Source: Kocuria sp. cx-455
Lineage (GTDB): Bacteria > Actinomycetota > Actinomycetes > Actinomycetales > Micrococcaceae
Length of the DNA stretch: 64,000 nt
Direction: 5' to 3'
Assembly (NCBI RefSeq): GCF_014698015.1
Contig: NZ_JACXBS010000001.1
Coordinates: 310,001 to 374,000 of the forward strand
Below the pieces are notes generated by a model. That model ran no database searches and was not told the DNA's origin. It worked only from the letters and a program-made list of their open reading frames with translations. Positions within the stretch are counted from its first letter, which is position 1. Each line of letters starts with the position of its first letter. This document shows positions 24,030 to 33,996 of this stretch, piece after piece. A program made the translations under genes and the position numbers.

Positions 24030-25664
24030 ATGAGCGCTACCGCGACCAAGAAATCAACTCTGGGGGACAGGCTCCTCACGGGCATTGAACGGGTCGGCAA
24101 CAAACTCCCCGAGCCGTTCGCCCTGTTCACAATCCTGTTCCTGATCACCGCGATTGTGTCCACGGCCATGGCCTGGGGCAACGTGGTCGTCACGGTTCCG
24201 GGGACCGATGAGCCGCTGGCCATCAAGGGCCTGTTCACCGGTGAGGGCATTGCGTGGTTCACCTCGACCCTGGGCGAGAACTACATCGGCTTCCCGCCGC
24301 TGGTCACCGTGGCGACCATCCTGCTGGCGATCGGTATCGCGGAGAAATCCGGGTTTCTGGCTGCCGCCATCCGGTACACGATCGGTAGCGCGCCGCGCTG
24401 GCTGCTGCCCTACACCGTGGGTTTCGTGGGCGTGGTCGGCTCCATCATGGCCGACTCCGCGTTCGTGGTGATCCCGCCGCTGGCCGCGCTGGCGTTCAAG
24501 GCGGCGGGCCGGCACCCGGTGGCCGGCCTGCTGGGTGGTTTCGCCTCGGCGGGTGCGGGGTACTCGACCAATATCTTCCCGACGTCGCTCGATGCCCTGT
24601 TCGCGGGTATCACCAACGCCGTGATCCCCACGGTGCCGGCACTGGCGGAAAACGCGACCGAGGTCAATCCGATCTCCAACTACTACTTCAACATTGCCTC
24701 GGCGCTCGTGCTCTCCGTGATTGCCGGGTGGGTGATCGACAAGGTCGTGGAACCCCGGGTGGAACGTGCCAAGGTTTCACGGGAAGAGGTCAACCCGGAG
24801 ACGAGTCAGCTGATGACCGACACCCGGTCCATGCGCATCGTGGGCGACGAGCAGACGGTCACGGAGTCCCAGGAACCCAAGACGGAAGCGGCACTGTCCC
24901 CGCAGGAGAAGAAGGCCTTGATCTGGGCCTGCGTAACCTTCGTGCTCATTGCCGTGGTGCTGACCGTGTTCGCGCTGCTGCCCCATTCGCCGTGGCGCAA
25001 CGAAGAGGGCAACTTCCTCCCGGCGTCCCCGCTGTTGGGCTCCATCGTGTTCATCATCTTCGTGTTCTTCTCCGTGAGCGGGTATGTCTACGGCCGCATC
25101 GCGGGTTCCATCCGCGGTTTCAAGGACATTCCGGTCATGATGGGGGAGGCGCTCAAGGACATGACCTCGTTCCTGGTGTTGGCGTTCATCCTGGGCCAGT
25201 TCATTGCCCTGTTCAACTGGTCCGGAATCGGCTCGTGGATCGCCGTGACCGGCGCGACCGGGCTGCAGAACGCGGGTGTCACCGGATTCCCCGTGATCAT
25301 CGGCTTCATCATCCTGTGTTCACTGCTGAACCTGTTCATCATTTCCGGTTCGTCCATGTGGACCCTGATGGCCGCGGTCTTCGTACCGATGTTCGGCATC
25401 CTGGGATTCGAGCCGGCCTTCATTCAGGCAGCCTTCCGCGTGGGGGACTCCGCAACCCAGGTGATGACCCCGCTCAACCCCTACATGGTGGTGCTGTTGG
25501 CCATGCTGCGTAAGTACGAACCCGAGGCAGGTTTGGGCACGGTCATGGCGCGCATGATCCCGTTCGTGGTGCCCTTCTGGGTCGCCTGGACGATCATTCT
25601 CATGGTCTTCTACTTCCTCAACCTGCCGTTGGGCCCGGGTGTGGGGATCATGCTCGAACAGTAA
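24030..25664 (+). CDS. abgT: AbgT-family transporter (p-aminobenzoyl-glutamate type)
   Basis: 544-residue inner-membrane protein of the AbgT family, with about 12 membrane helices and two re-entrant regions. Family features include DSAFVVIPPLAALAF and GYSTNIFPTSLDALF in the first half, and SSMWTLMAAVFVPM with MTPLNPYMVVLL in the second. Members import p-aminobenzoyl-glutamate or export sulfonamides, driven by protons. It follows the M20 amidohydrolase by 79 bases in the same direction, a pairing that supports import of the amide for hydrolysis. Confidence 0.9.
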   Translation: MSATATKKSTLGDRLLTGIERVGNKLPEPFALFTILFLITAIVSTAMAWGNVVVTVPGTDEPLAIKGLFTGEGIAWFTSTLGENYIGFPPLVTVATILLAIGIAEKSGFLAAAIRYTIGSAPRWLLPYTVGFVGVVGSIMADSAFVVIPPLAALAFKAAGRHPVAGLLGGFASAGAGYSTNIFPTSLDALFAGITNAVIPTVPALAENATEVNPISNYYFNIASALVLSVIAGWVIDKVVEPRVERAKVSREEVNPETSQLMTDTRSMRIVGDEQTVTESQEPKTEAALSPQEKKALIWACVTFVLIAVVLTVFALLPHSPWRNEEGNFLPASPLLGSIVFIIFVFFSVSGYVYGRIAGSIRGFKDIPVMMGEALKDMTSFLVLAFILGQFIALFNWSGIGSWIAVTGATGLQNAGVTGFPVIIGFIILCSLLNLFIISGSSMWTLMAAVFVPMFGILGFEPAFIQAAFRVGDSATQVMTPLNPYMVVLLAMLRKYEPEAGLGTVMARMIPFVVPFWVAWTIILMVFYFLNLPLGPGVGIMLEQ

Positions 25665-25755
25665 GTCACGCCGGGCGCGAAAGGCCCCGAGCGGCGTCGC
25701 CCGTCGTGCGTACAGTGGACAGCAGACCCCGTGACGATCGTGGAAAGGAACCACC

Positions 25756-26178
25756 GTGGCACTGATTGGCAAGAACCTCCTGGACGGACCGGAGCCCACC
25801 TACCTGGAGGAGAACCCCCAGCTGGCCGAGCGCTTCGACGCCGGTGACGAGGCCGAGGATCTCGCGGCCGCGTTCCCCAAGGAGCAGCTGCCCTGGGCCA
25901 TCCTCGCGGAGGAAGCGCTGGCCGACGGCCGCACGCTGGAGGGCTACGCGTACGCTCGCGTGGGCTACCACCGTGGCCTGGATGCGTTGCGCGGTCACGG
26001 GTGGAAGGGCCACGGCCCGGTGCCTTACTCCCACGAACCGAACCGCGGATTCCTGCGGGCGCTGGCCGCGCTGGGCAAGGCCGCCGCGCAGATCGGCGAA
26101 ATGGACGAGGCCGCCCGCATCGAGAAGTTCCTCGACGACTCCGACCCGGAGGCCGCGGGGCAGATCGCCCAGCGCTAG
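25756..26178 (+). CDS. DUF3151 protein
   Basis: 140-residue soluble protein of the actinobacterial DUF3151 family. Helical, TPR-like stretches are seen (WAILAEEALADGRTLEGYAY, then FLRALAALGKAAAQIGEMDE), and a conserved GHGPVPYSHEPNRGFLRAL segment is present. The function is not known. The GTG start follows GGAAAGGAACC. In related genomes I recall this gene lying between fba and purA, which is still roughly true here, with several genes inserted on each side. Confidence 0.85.
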   Translation: MALIGKNLLDGPEPTYLEENPQLAERFDAGDEAEDLAAAFPKEQLPWAILAEEALADGRTLEGYAYARVGYHRGLDALRGHGWKGHGPVPYSHEPNRGFLRALAALGKAAAQIGEMDEAARIEKFLDDSDPEAAGQIAQR

Positions 26179-26200
26179 ACTTACTGACCGGGGGCGTTGG

Positions 26201-26584
26201 TCAGCGTGTCCGGCTGATCGTGAAGTCCAGGGAGTTATCACCAATGGCTCCACACTGCAGCGAGCTGTCTCCGATCGAGATCGTTTGTCCCTCCTCGCAG
26301 GAGAAAGTGCCACCCTCGGTACCGCCGGCGGAAAAGGTGGCCGATCCCCCTTCGCTCGCGGTCTCGAGGCGGAAACGATCCGGGACGTTGCCGAGGATCG
26401 GGCCGGAGACGGGGAAGGGGAGGTCATTGAACGTGTTACCTGACACCGAGATCTCACAGCTGCGTTGCGCGGTGTCGGTTGAGCACCGCTCGGACCACGT
26501 GTCGACCTGGCAGCCGACGAGGGCCGTGGCGGTCAGGCCGATGACCAATAGCGATGCGGGGGCTCGTGTGCGCACGGGACCCAC
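26201..26584 (-). CDS. Small putative lipoprotein
   Basis: 127-residue exported protein. The N-terminal hydrophobic stretch SLLVIGLTATALVGC ends in a lipobox (LVGC) at about residue 25, so the mature protein would be anchored to the outer face of the membrane. Four further Cys residues may form disulphides. I do not recognise the family. The start is a GTG at 26584; a second GTG three codons later is equally possible. Confidence 0.6.
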   Translation of the reverse strand: MGPVRTRAPASLLVIGLTATALVGCQVDTWSERCSTDTAQRSCEISVSGNTFNDLPFPVSGPILGNVPDRFRLETASEGGSATFSAGGTEGGTFSCEEGQTISIGDSSLQCGAIGDNSLDFTISRTR

Positions 26585-26794
26585 CCAACCAGAGATCCCA
26601 TCGGGGGTCCAGCGTGACTCCCTGAGCCTTTCTTACGATTGCGCAACGTCTCCGCGCAGCACAGCCAGACCCGGCCCTGTGTCGTGGATGACCCTTCAGC
26701 GTGCACAATGGAGGGACACCCCGGGGTTCGACGCAGAGCCTTGAGCGCATCCTGCCTGGCTCGCGCGCCCCGCTGACGGCAGGAGAGCAGCACT

Positions 26795-27883
26795 ATGCGG
26801 ATTTCGGTTCCCCGCGAAGTCAAACCCGAAGAAGCACGTGTCGGACTCACCCCGGCAATGGCCACGGCGTTGACGGGCCTGGGCCACGAGGTACTCGTGG
26901 AGCGCGGCGCCGGTGAGGGTTCAGGATTCGACGACGTCGCGTACGAGAGCGCCGGGGCCCGCATCGTCGGTGTGGATGACGCCTGGAATCACGCGGACAT
27001 GGTGGTCAAGGTCAAGGAACCGATTTCGCAGGAATACGGTTATCTGCGCGAGGACCTCACCCTGTTCACGTATCTGCACCTGGCCGCCAGCCGGGAACTG
27101 ACCGAGGCATTACTCACGAGCGGTACCACCGGCATTGCGTACGAGACGGTCCGCGTGGGTCGTACGTTGCCGTTGCTGCGGCCCATGTCCGAAATCGCCG
27201 GGCGGCTGTCGATCGGCGCCGCAACCCGCTACATGTTGCACCACGAGGGCGGCCCCGGAATCCTCATGGGCCGCGTCCCGGGTGTGGTCCCGCCGGTGGT
27301 GTTGGTCATCGGCGGTGGCACGGTGGGCGAGCACGCGGCGCGAGCCGCCGTGGGGCTCGGCGCGGACGTCACCGTGCTGGACGCCAGCGGTGACCGCATC
27401 CGAGAGCTGGACCTCATGCTGCCGGGCGCGCGGATCCTGATGAGCGACCCCCACCGGATCGAGGAAGAGCTGCCCAGGGCGGACGTGGTGGTGGGCGCCG
27501 TGCTGATCCCCGGTGCCGCTGCCCCCAAGTTGGTGCGGCGAGAGCACCTGAAACTGCTCAAACCCCACGCGCTCTTGGTGGATGTGGCCGTTGACCAGGG
27601 GGGTTGCTTTGAAACAACCCGCCCCACGAGCTACGACGACGCCACATATTACGTTGACGGCATACGTCACTACTGCGTGGCGAACATGCCCGGTGCAGTT
27701 CCCATTACCGCGACACAGGCGCTGACCAACGCCACCATGCCCTACGTGCTCAAGCTGGCCGGAGGCATCGACCAAGCGCTGGCAAGTGATCCGGCATTGG
27801 CTGAGGGGCTGTCCACGTTCCGGGGCGCGCTGCGCTCCCCGGGTGTCGCGGCCACGTTCCCGGACCTCCCGGCGGAGGTCTAG
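26795..27883 (+). CDS. ald: Alanine dehydrogenase
   Basis: 362-residue cytosolic NAD-dependent enzyme that interconverts L-alanine and pyruvate plus ammonium. It shows the N-terminal PREVKPEEARVGLTP, the catalytic Lys in VVKVKEP, the NAD-binding GGGTVGEHAARAAVGLGADV (about 176-195) and the conserved DVAVDQGGCFETT. Length is normal. It faces the amino acid permease gene that follows, with a small hairpin between the two stop codons. The pairing suggests use of alanine as carbon or nitrogen source. Confidence 0.93.
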   Translation: MRISVPREVKPEEARVGLTPAMATALTGLGHEVLVERGAGEGSGFDDVAYESAGARIVGVDDAWNHADMVVKVKEPISQEYGYLREDLTLFTYLHLAASRELTEALLTSGTTGIAYETVRVGRTLPLLRPMSEIAGRLSIGAATRYMLHHEGGPGILMGRVPGVVPPVVLVIGGGTVGEHAARAAVGLGADVTVLDASGDRIRELDLMLPGARILMSDPHRIEEELPRADVVVGAVLIPGAAAPKLVRREHLKLLKPHALLVDVAVDQGGCFETTRPTSYDDATYYVDGIRHYCVANMPGAVPITATQALTNATMPYVLKLAGGIDQALASDPALAEGLSTFRGALRSPGVAATFPDLPAEV

Positions 27884-27887
27884 CCGG

Positions 27888-27905
27888 GCTCCGGATGGCC
27901 GGAGC
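27888..27905. terminator. Short bidirectional hairpin between ald and the permease
   Basis: GCTCCGG / CCGGAGC with ATGG loop between two convergent stop codons. Confidence 0.5.
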
Positions 27906-27906
27906 G

Positions 27907-29400
27907 TCAGGTGCGGGGAGCGGCGTCGTCCGCTGAGACCGAACCCGCCCGCGGTTTGATGAGGATCTTGCAGGCCAGGGCGATCAGACACACCAGGACG
28001 AACGTGGCGATCAGCTGGAACCGGACTGCGGAATCGAGCAGGCCCAGAACGAGGATGGCGCCCAACAAAGCTAAGGCGAAGTAGGACAGCCACGGGAAGA
28101 GCCACATCTTGAGGGGCGATTCCACGCCGGCGCGGTCCGCTCGCTGACGCAGGATGATCTGGGAGATCAGCGCCAGACCCCAGACCACCAGGCATGTGGA
28201 GCCGATCACGTTGAGCATGATGTTCAGGATGGTTTCGGGCCACAGGTAGTTCAACACCACCGCAATGAAGCCGAACAGCACCGAGACCACCACGGCGGCG
28301 CGGGGTGCGCCGCGGGTCGAGGTGGCGGCGAGGGCGTGCGGCGCGGAACCACGCTGGGCCAGCGAGTAGAGCATGCGCGAGCTGCCGTACACATTCGCGT
28401 TGAGCGCGGACAGCAACGCCAGGATGATCACGATGTTCATCAGAACATCCGCACCGGGAATGCCCGCCACGTCGAGGACCGCCACGAACGGGCTGGAAGA
28501 GAGCTCGGTGTTGTTCCACGGCAGCACCAGGACCATCACGGTCACGGCGCCCACGTAGAAGACCAGGATGCGGATCAAGATGGTGCGGATGGCCGTGGCC
28601 ACATTGCGCTGGGGGTCTTCGGTTTCGGCGGCGGCAATGGTGACCAGCTCGGTGCCACCGAACGCGAAAATGACCACCAGCAGTGCCGCCGCGACACCCG
28701 TGATGCCATTGGGCATGAACCCGCCGTGTTCGGTGAGGTTGCTCAGCCCGGGGGAGGGGGTGGGTAGGACACCGATCAGCAGGAGCACACCCACGGCCAG
28801 GAACGCGACGACCGCGGCGACCTTCAGAAGCGCGAACCAGAACTCGGTTTCACCCAGGGTGCCCACGCGCACCAGGTTGATTGTGGTGAAGACCGCCATG
28901 AAAATCAGGGCCCAGACCCACTGGGGCAGGGAAGGCCACATCTCGGTGACCAACTGTGCGGCGGCCGTGGCCTCAGCGGCGACCACCACCACGATCTGCG
29001 CCCACCACAGCCAACCGAGGGCGCGGCCCACGGTGGGTCCCATGGCTTTGCCGGCGTAGGTGGAGAACGCGCCGGAGGACGGATCCGCCGCGGCCATCTC
29101 GCCCAGCGCGCGCATGACCAGCACGAGGAGGAGGCAGGCCACCAGGTAGGAAATCAGCACCGCGGGGCCCGCGGTTTGGATAGCCGCACCCGTTCCCACG
29201 AACAAGCCGGTGCCGATTGCCGAACCCAGGGCCATCATCACCAGGTGGCGCGGTTTGAGGTAGCTGCTCTGCGCCTTCTGAGCGTTCTGGGTGGCGCTGT
29301 GGGGAGTGTGCTCCACGGGCCCCTCGTGATGAGCGCTGCTGCCCGCACCCTGCACTGACGCGGAGCGAGCGGAATTGGGGCGCGGGTTCGACGGACTCAT
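27907..29400 (-). CDS. Amino acid permease (APC family)
   Basis: 497-residue amino acid/proton symporter of the AAT type with 12 membrane helices. The family start is seen in HLVMMALGSAIGTGLFVGTG (about 58-77), the consensus amphipathic loop GEMAAADPSSGAFSTYAGKA follows helix 3, and FAFGGTELVTIAAAE lies in the middle. The first 50 residues are a long polar Ser/Pro/His-rich extension. ATG 29400 is chosen because the frame upstream lacks family similarity. Substrate is probably a neutral amino acid, perhaps alanine because of the neighbouring ald. Confidence 0.87.
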   Translation of the reverse strand: MSPSNPRPNSARSASVQGAGSSAHHEGPVEHTPHSATQNAQKAQSSYLKPRHLVMMALGSAIGTGLFVGTGAAIQTAGPAVLISYLVACLLLVLVMRALGEMAAADPSSGAFSTYAGKAMGPTVGRALGWLWWAQIVVVVAAEATAAAQLVTEMWPSLPQWVWALIFMAVFTTINLVRVGTLGETEFWFALLKVAAVVAFLAVGVLLLIGVLPTPSPGLSNLTEHGGFMPNGITGVAAALLVVIFAFGGTELVTIAAAETEDPQRNVATAIRTILIRILVFYVGAVTVMVLVLPWNNTELSSSPFVAVLDVAGIPGADVLMNIVIILALLSALNANVYGSSRMLYSLAQRGSAPHALAATSTRGAPRAAVVVSVLFGFIAVVLNYLWPETILNIMLNVIGSTCLVVWGLALISQIILRQRADRAGVESPLKMWLFPWLSYFALALLGAILVLGLLDSAVRFQLIATFVLVCLIALACKILIKPRAGSVSADDAAPRT

Positions 29401-29479
29401 AGCCAGCAACGCTACCCCGTTCGGCTCCCTTTCCGGCACCGCGAAAGGTCACGAGGCCGTGGTAGCCGTCGCACCCCGT

Positions 29480-29485
29480 TAGAAT
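29480..29485 (+). promoter_or_regulatory. Likely -10 box of purA
   Basis: TAGAAT in the gap between the permease and purA, about 80 bases before the ATG; no clear -35 is seen. Confidence 0.35.
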
Positions 29486-29518
29486 CGGGAGGTACGTGCT
29501 CGTGGTGCGTACATCTGA

Positions 29519-30853
<1,335 letters not shown>

Positions 30854-30988
30854 ACCTTCCGGACTGTTCCACACAATTTTCCGACGGGTGCAACTTTTCC
30901 ACCGCGGGGCCAGTAGTACCGAGTGTGACCGACAACACGTCGCCACGCTCGGTACGCCCGGTCCCCGGGCTTGGGAAAGGAACCCACA

Positions 30989-31822
30989 ATGCGTAAATCA
31001 CTTCCGGCAGCCGTGACGGCGGCCATGAGTCTGGTCCTGGTTGCGGGTGCTGTGCCGGCTTTCGCGCAAAGCCCGGCGCAAGAGACGAACACCGCGTCAC
31101 TGTCGGTGCTGCATGCCGTGCCTGATACGCCGGTGGACGTGTATGTCAACGGTGAGCTCACCCTGGACGACTTTGCGCCGGGGCAGCTGGCGGGCCCCCT
31201 TGAGCTACCCGCCGGCGACATCGAAGTGGCCATCACCGCCAGCGACGCGCAGGACGCATCGTCACCCGTCATTGGACCCGTGGACCTCACCTTGGGTGCG
31301 GGCACCATGAACACGGCGGTGGCCCATCTGGATGCTGAAGGCGCCCCCACGGCATCTGCATTCGTGGACGATACCTCCGGTCTGGAGGCCGGCCAGGGCC
31401 GCGTGACGGTTCGCCATGTCGCGGCCGCCCCGGCGGTCGATGTGTGGGCCAACGGCGAGGTTGCGGTGCAGAGCCTGACCAACCCCAATGAAGAGAGCCT
31501 GGAGGTGCCTGCGGGCCAGGTCCAAGCGGCCGTGTCCCTGGCCGGTGAAACCGATCCGGTCCTGGGACCCCAGGACCTAGCCGTCATGGAAGGCGCAAAC
31601 ACGATTGTCTACGCGTGGGGTTCGGCCGCGGACGGCAACCTGGCACTGGCGACCCAGACCGTGCAGGGGATGCATTCGGCTCCGGGCGGGGTGCCCACCG
31701 GTGACACTCAGTTGCCCGCCGATTCTCAGGGCGTTTGGTACGTACTGGGGGCGGGTGTCCTGGCACTGGGGGCGGGGGCGGCATTCCTGCTCCAGCGCCG
31801 CCGGGCTCGGACGAATGTCTAG
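30989..31822 (+). CDS. Secreted DUF4397 protein with C-terminal membrane anchor
   Basis: 277-residue exported protein. A Sec signal (about 1-32, cleaved near AFAQS) precedes two DUF4397 modules: SVLHAVPDTPVDVYVNGELT, then VTVRHVAAAPAVDVWANGEV. The C-terminus has TQLPADSQG, a hydrophobic helix (YVLGAGVLALGAGAAFLL) and a QRRRAR tail, the layout of a sortase sorting signal but with LPADS in place of LPxTG. The sortase gene overlaps its stop by eight bases. GGGAAAGGAAC precedes the ATG. It is probably a cell-surface protein. Confidence 0.82.
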   Translation: MRKSLPAAVTAAMSLVLVAGAVPAFAQSPAQETNTASLSVLHAVPDTPVDVYVNGELTLDDFAPGQLAGPLELPAGDIEVAITASDAQDASSPVIGPVDLTLGAGTMNTAVAHLDAEGAPTASAFVDDTSGLEAGQGRVTVRHVAAAPAVDVWANGEVAVQSLTNPNEESLEVPAGQVQAAVSLAGETDPVLGPQDLAVMEGANTIVYAWGSAADGNLALATQTVQGMHSAPGGVPTGDTQLPADSQGVWYVLGAGVLALGAGAAFLLQRRRARTNV

Positions 31823-32534
31823 AGGTGCCCATCGGGGATCCAGTCCCCTCCGGTTCGGCAGGGCCGGGCACCGCATGTTCCTGGTCCTGCCGTTAGCCGG
31901 TCTTTTCTTGTATCTGTTCTGCATGGGAGAGGGCGTGGTACAAGAGCCGATCGATGGCCGAGCCGCGGTGCTCGGCGTGGCCGAGACCCCAGGATCCGAG
32001 TCGGGCGCAAGCACGCAGCCTCGCGTGGTCGTCCCACATCCGGATGAGGTGCCGGTCGTGACTGCCACGCCCGGAGCCGTTGTGGAAGTGCCTCCCGTCA
32101 GCCTGAACTACCCGTCCTTGGGAATCGACATGCCCGTGGTTCCCACGGGGGTGACCGAGGACGGCCAAATGGAAATCCCCGGGGACGCGGCGACCGCGGG
32201 ATGGTATCGATACGGAAAAGCTCCGGCGGATGCGGTCGGTCATACCGTCATCGCGGCGCACAACGGTTCACCGGCCACCCCGGTGGGGCCCTTGAACGCA
32301 ATCGGTGACTCGCGTGCAGGTGACGAGATCAGGGTGGCGGACCGGGCCGGTCATGAGTACACCTATCGAGTTATGTCGGTGGAACATGTGAACAAGAACG
32401 AGTTGAACCTGGAGCCCTATTTTTCCCGGGACGCAGCGCCCCGTCTGGTTCTTGTGACCTGCGGTGGCGAGTGGGTGCCCGAAGCGAACACGTATTCCGA
32501 TAATGTGATTGTCATTGCCGAACCTTCGACGTGA
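31815..32534 (+). CDS. Class F-like sortase
   Basis: 239-residue membrane-bound transpeptidase. An N-terminal anchor helix (FLVLPLAGLFLYLF, about 24-37) is followed by a Pro/Val-rich linker and a sortase domain with the catalytic His in TVIAAHNGS (about 143-151) and the catalytic Cys in VLVTCGGEW (about 214-222). It probably acts on the DUF4397 protein encoded just upstream, whose gene it overlaps. Its own 3' end overlaps the sigma-factor gene by four bases, so surface protein, sortase, sigma and anti-sigma are one operon. Confidence 0.8.
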   Translation: MSRGAHRGSSPLRFGRAGHRMFLVLPLAGLFLYLFCMGEGVVQEPIDGRAAVLGVAETPGSESGASTQPRVVVPHPDEVPVVTATPGAVVEVPPVSLNYPSLGIDMPVVPTGVTEDGQMEIPGDAATAGWYRYGKAPADAVGHTVIAAHNGSPATPVGPLNAIGDSRAGDEIRVADRAGHEYTYRVMSVEHVNKNELNLEPYFSRDAAPRLVLVTCGGEWVPEANTYSDNVIVIAEPST

Positions 32535-33076
32535 GGGAGAGAGCACTGGATCACCAGCATGTAGCGCGTCTCTTCGTCGCGGGCGCGCCCGAGTCCTTGC
32601 GGTTCGTCTACGAGGCCCACTCGACGCTGATTTTCTCCCTGTGTCTCAAGGCCCTGGGTAACTATCATGATGCGGAAGATTGCACGCAGCAGGTGTTCAC
32701 CCGAGCATGGAAGTCTCGGGCCACGTATGATCCGCAACGCGCCATGGGAGCGTGGCTGACGGGAATCACACGCAGGGTCGTTGCCGACTTCTACGCGGCG
32801 AAGGACAAGCAAAACAAGGTGGTGGAGGCGACAGGAACGAATACACCGGCAGCCGGGAACGGGCTATCCGATGATGTGATTCAACGTGTCATGGTGCATC
32901 ACTCGCTCACCCAGTTGGGACCGCCGCAGGACCGAATCCTGGCCATGGTCTATATCCAGGACATGTCCCAGCGGGACGTCTCCGAAAAGCTCGGGATTCC
33001 CTTGGGAACGGTCAAGTCACACATATATCGGGGCCTGGCCACGTTGCGACGTCTGTGGGAGGTGCATGATGGCTGA
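32531..33076 (+). CDS. ECF-type RNA polymerase sigma factor
   Basis: 181-residue sigma-70 family protein with only regions 2 and 4. Region 2 shows AEDCTQQVFTRAWKS; region 4 shows RDVSEKLGIPLGTVKSHIYR followed by GLATLRRL. The GTG start overlaps the sortase stop. The anti-sigma gene that follows overlaps it by 11 bases, which identifies it as a membrane-controlled SigK-like factor. The targets probably include this operon. The gap before the DUF4397 gene holds GTGCAACTTTTCC, a possible -35, but the promoter is uncertain. Confidence 0.87.
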   Translation: MRERALDHQHVARLFVAGAPESLRFVYEAHSTLIFSLCLKALGNYHDAEDCTQQVFTRAWKSRATYDPQRAMGAWLTGITRRVVADFYAAKDKQNKVVEATGTNTPAAGNGLSDDVIQRVMVHHSLTQLGPPQDRILAMVYIQDMSQRDVSEKLGIPLGTVKSHIYRGLATLRRLWEVHDG

Positions 33077-33809
33077 CAGCTCACATCACCTCACGGATCA
33101 GCAACTGGCAGAAATCGCCGTGGAAGGTTCCACGGCCGATCCCCGCGACATGGAGCATCTGGCGGAGTGCGCCCCATGCCGGGCCGGCGTGGCGGATCTG
33201 AGGCGGGTGACGGGATTGTTGTCCGAACCCGTGGAGATCCTCGCGCCGCCGGCCTCGCTATGGAGCAGGGTCGAAGATTCGATGCGGGAATCAACCGCCG
33301 AACGAGCCTCGGCACCCCGGGCTAACGGGAGACACGCGGCCCGTCGTCGGAAAGCTACCTGGGGAGCCGCCCTGGCCGGTTTGGCCGTTGGAACGTTACT
33401 GGGTGGCGCTGCCGTGACGGCAACCAGCAACCTCCGCGACACCCCGGACCAAGCTCCGACCTCCAGCCTGGTGACCGTGGGGACCGCCGATCTGGAACCC
33501 ATAGGCGGGACCACCCTGCACGGGGAGGCCGTGATGGAACGGGATCAGGAAGGGAACCTCACACTTAACGTGGACGTTTCCGAGCTGGCCGACGACGGCT
33601 ATTTGGAAGTGTGGCTACGTGATGAGAACGCAACACGGTTGGTGTCCCTGGGGGCTGTGACCTCGCGGTCCACCACGGTGGACGTGCCGGAGGGGCTCGA
33701 CCTCGACGAGTTTCCCGTTGTCGATGTTTCTCACGAACATTTCGACGGCGACCCCACCCACAGCAGCGAGACACTCCTGGCCGGCACCATGGAGTCCAAG
33801 GGCGCCTAG
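33066..33809 (+). CDS. RskA-like anti-sigma factor
   Basis: 247-residue single-pass membrane protein. The cytosolic N-terminus has the zinc-type motif HLAECAPCR (about 31-39) that binds the sigma factor, a membrane helix spans about 98-120 (WGAALAGLAVGTLLGGAAVT), and the extracytoplasmic C-terminal domain (EVWLRDENATRLVSLG, LDLDEFPVVDVSHE) matches the RskA domain. Regulated proteolysis of such proteins releases the sigma factor. ATG 33066 overlaps the sigma gene; ATG 33069 is one codon further. Confidence 0.85.
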   Translation: MMADSSHHLTDQQLAEIAVEGSTADPRDMEHLAECAPCRAGVADLRRVTGLLSEPVEILAPPASLWSRVEDSMRESTAERASAPRANGRHAARRRKATWGAALAGLAVGTLLGGAAVTATSNLRDTPDQAPTSSLVTVGTADLEPIGGTTLHGEAVMERDQEGNLTLNVDVSELADDGYLEVWLRDENATRLVSLGAVTSRSTTVDVPEGLDLDEFPVVDVSHEHFDGDPTHSSETLLAGTMESKGA

Positions 33810-33836
33810 GCCTGCCGGGGGTGCAACGAGTCGTGC

Positions 33837-33867
33837 CGACGTCGCCGCAGGACCTGGGGCGACGTCG
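33837..33867. terminator. Terminator after the anti-sigma gene
   Basis: Stem CGACGTCGCC / GGCGACGTCG with an 11-base loop, enclosed by a weaker outer pairing TGCAACGA / TCGTTGCA. Confidence 0.7.
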
Positions 33868-33996
33868 TTGCATTGAGGCCGATCACCTGTTAATGGATCG
33901 GGTCCGGTAAGATCGCCAATTGTCATTCTCGTTCAGCTCCAATCCCCCCTGTGGAGCCACCCCCGGAACGTGTAGCGCCAAAAGAGAGGCACGTCC

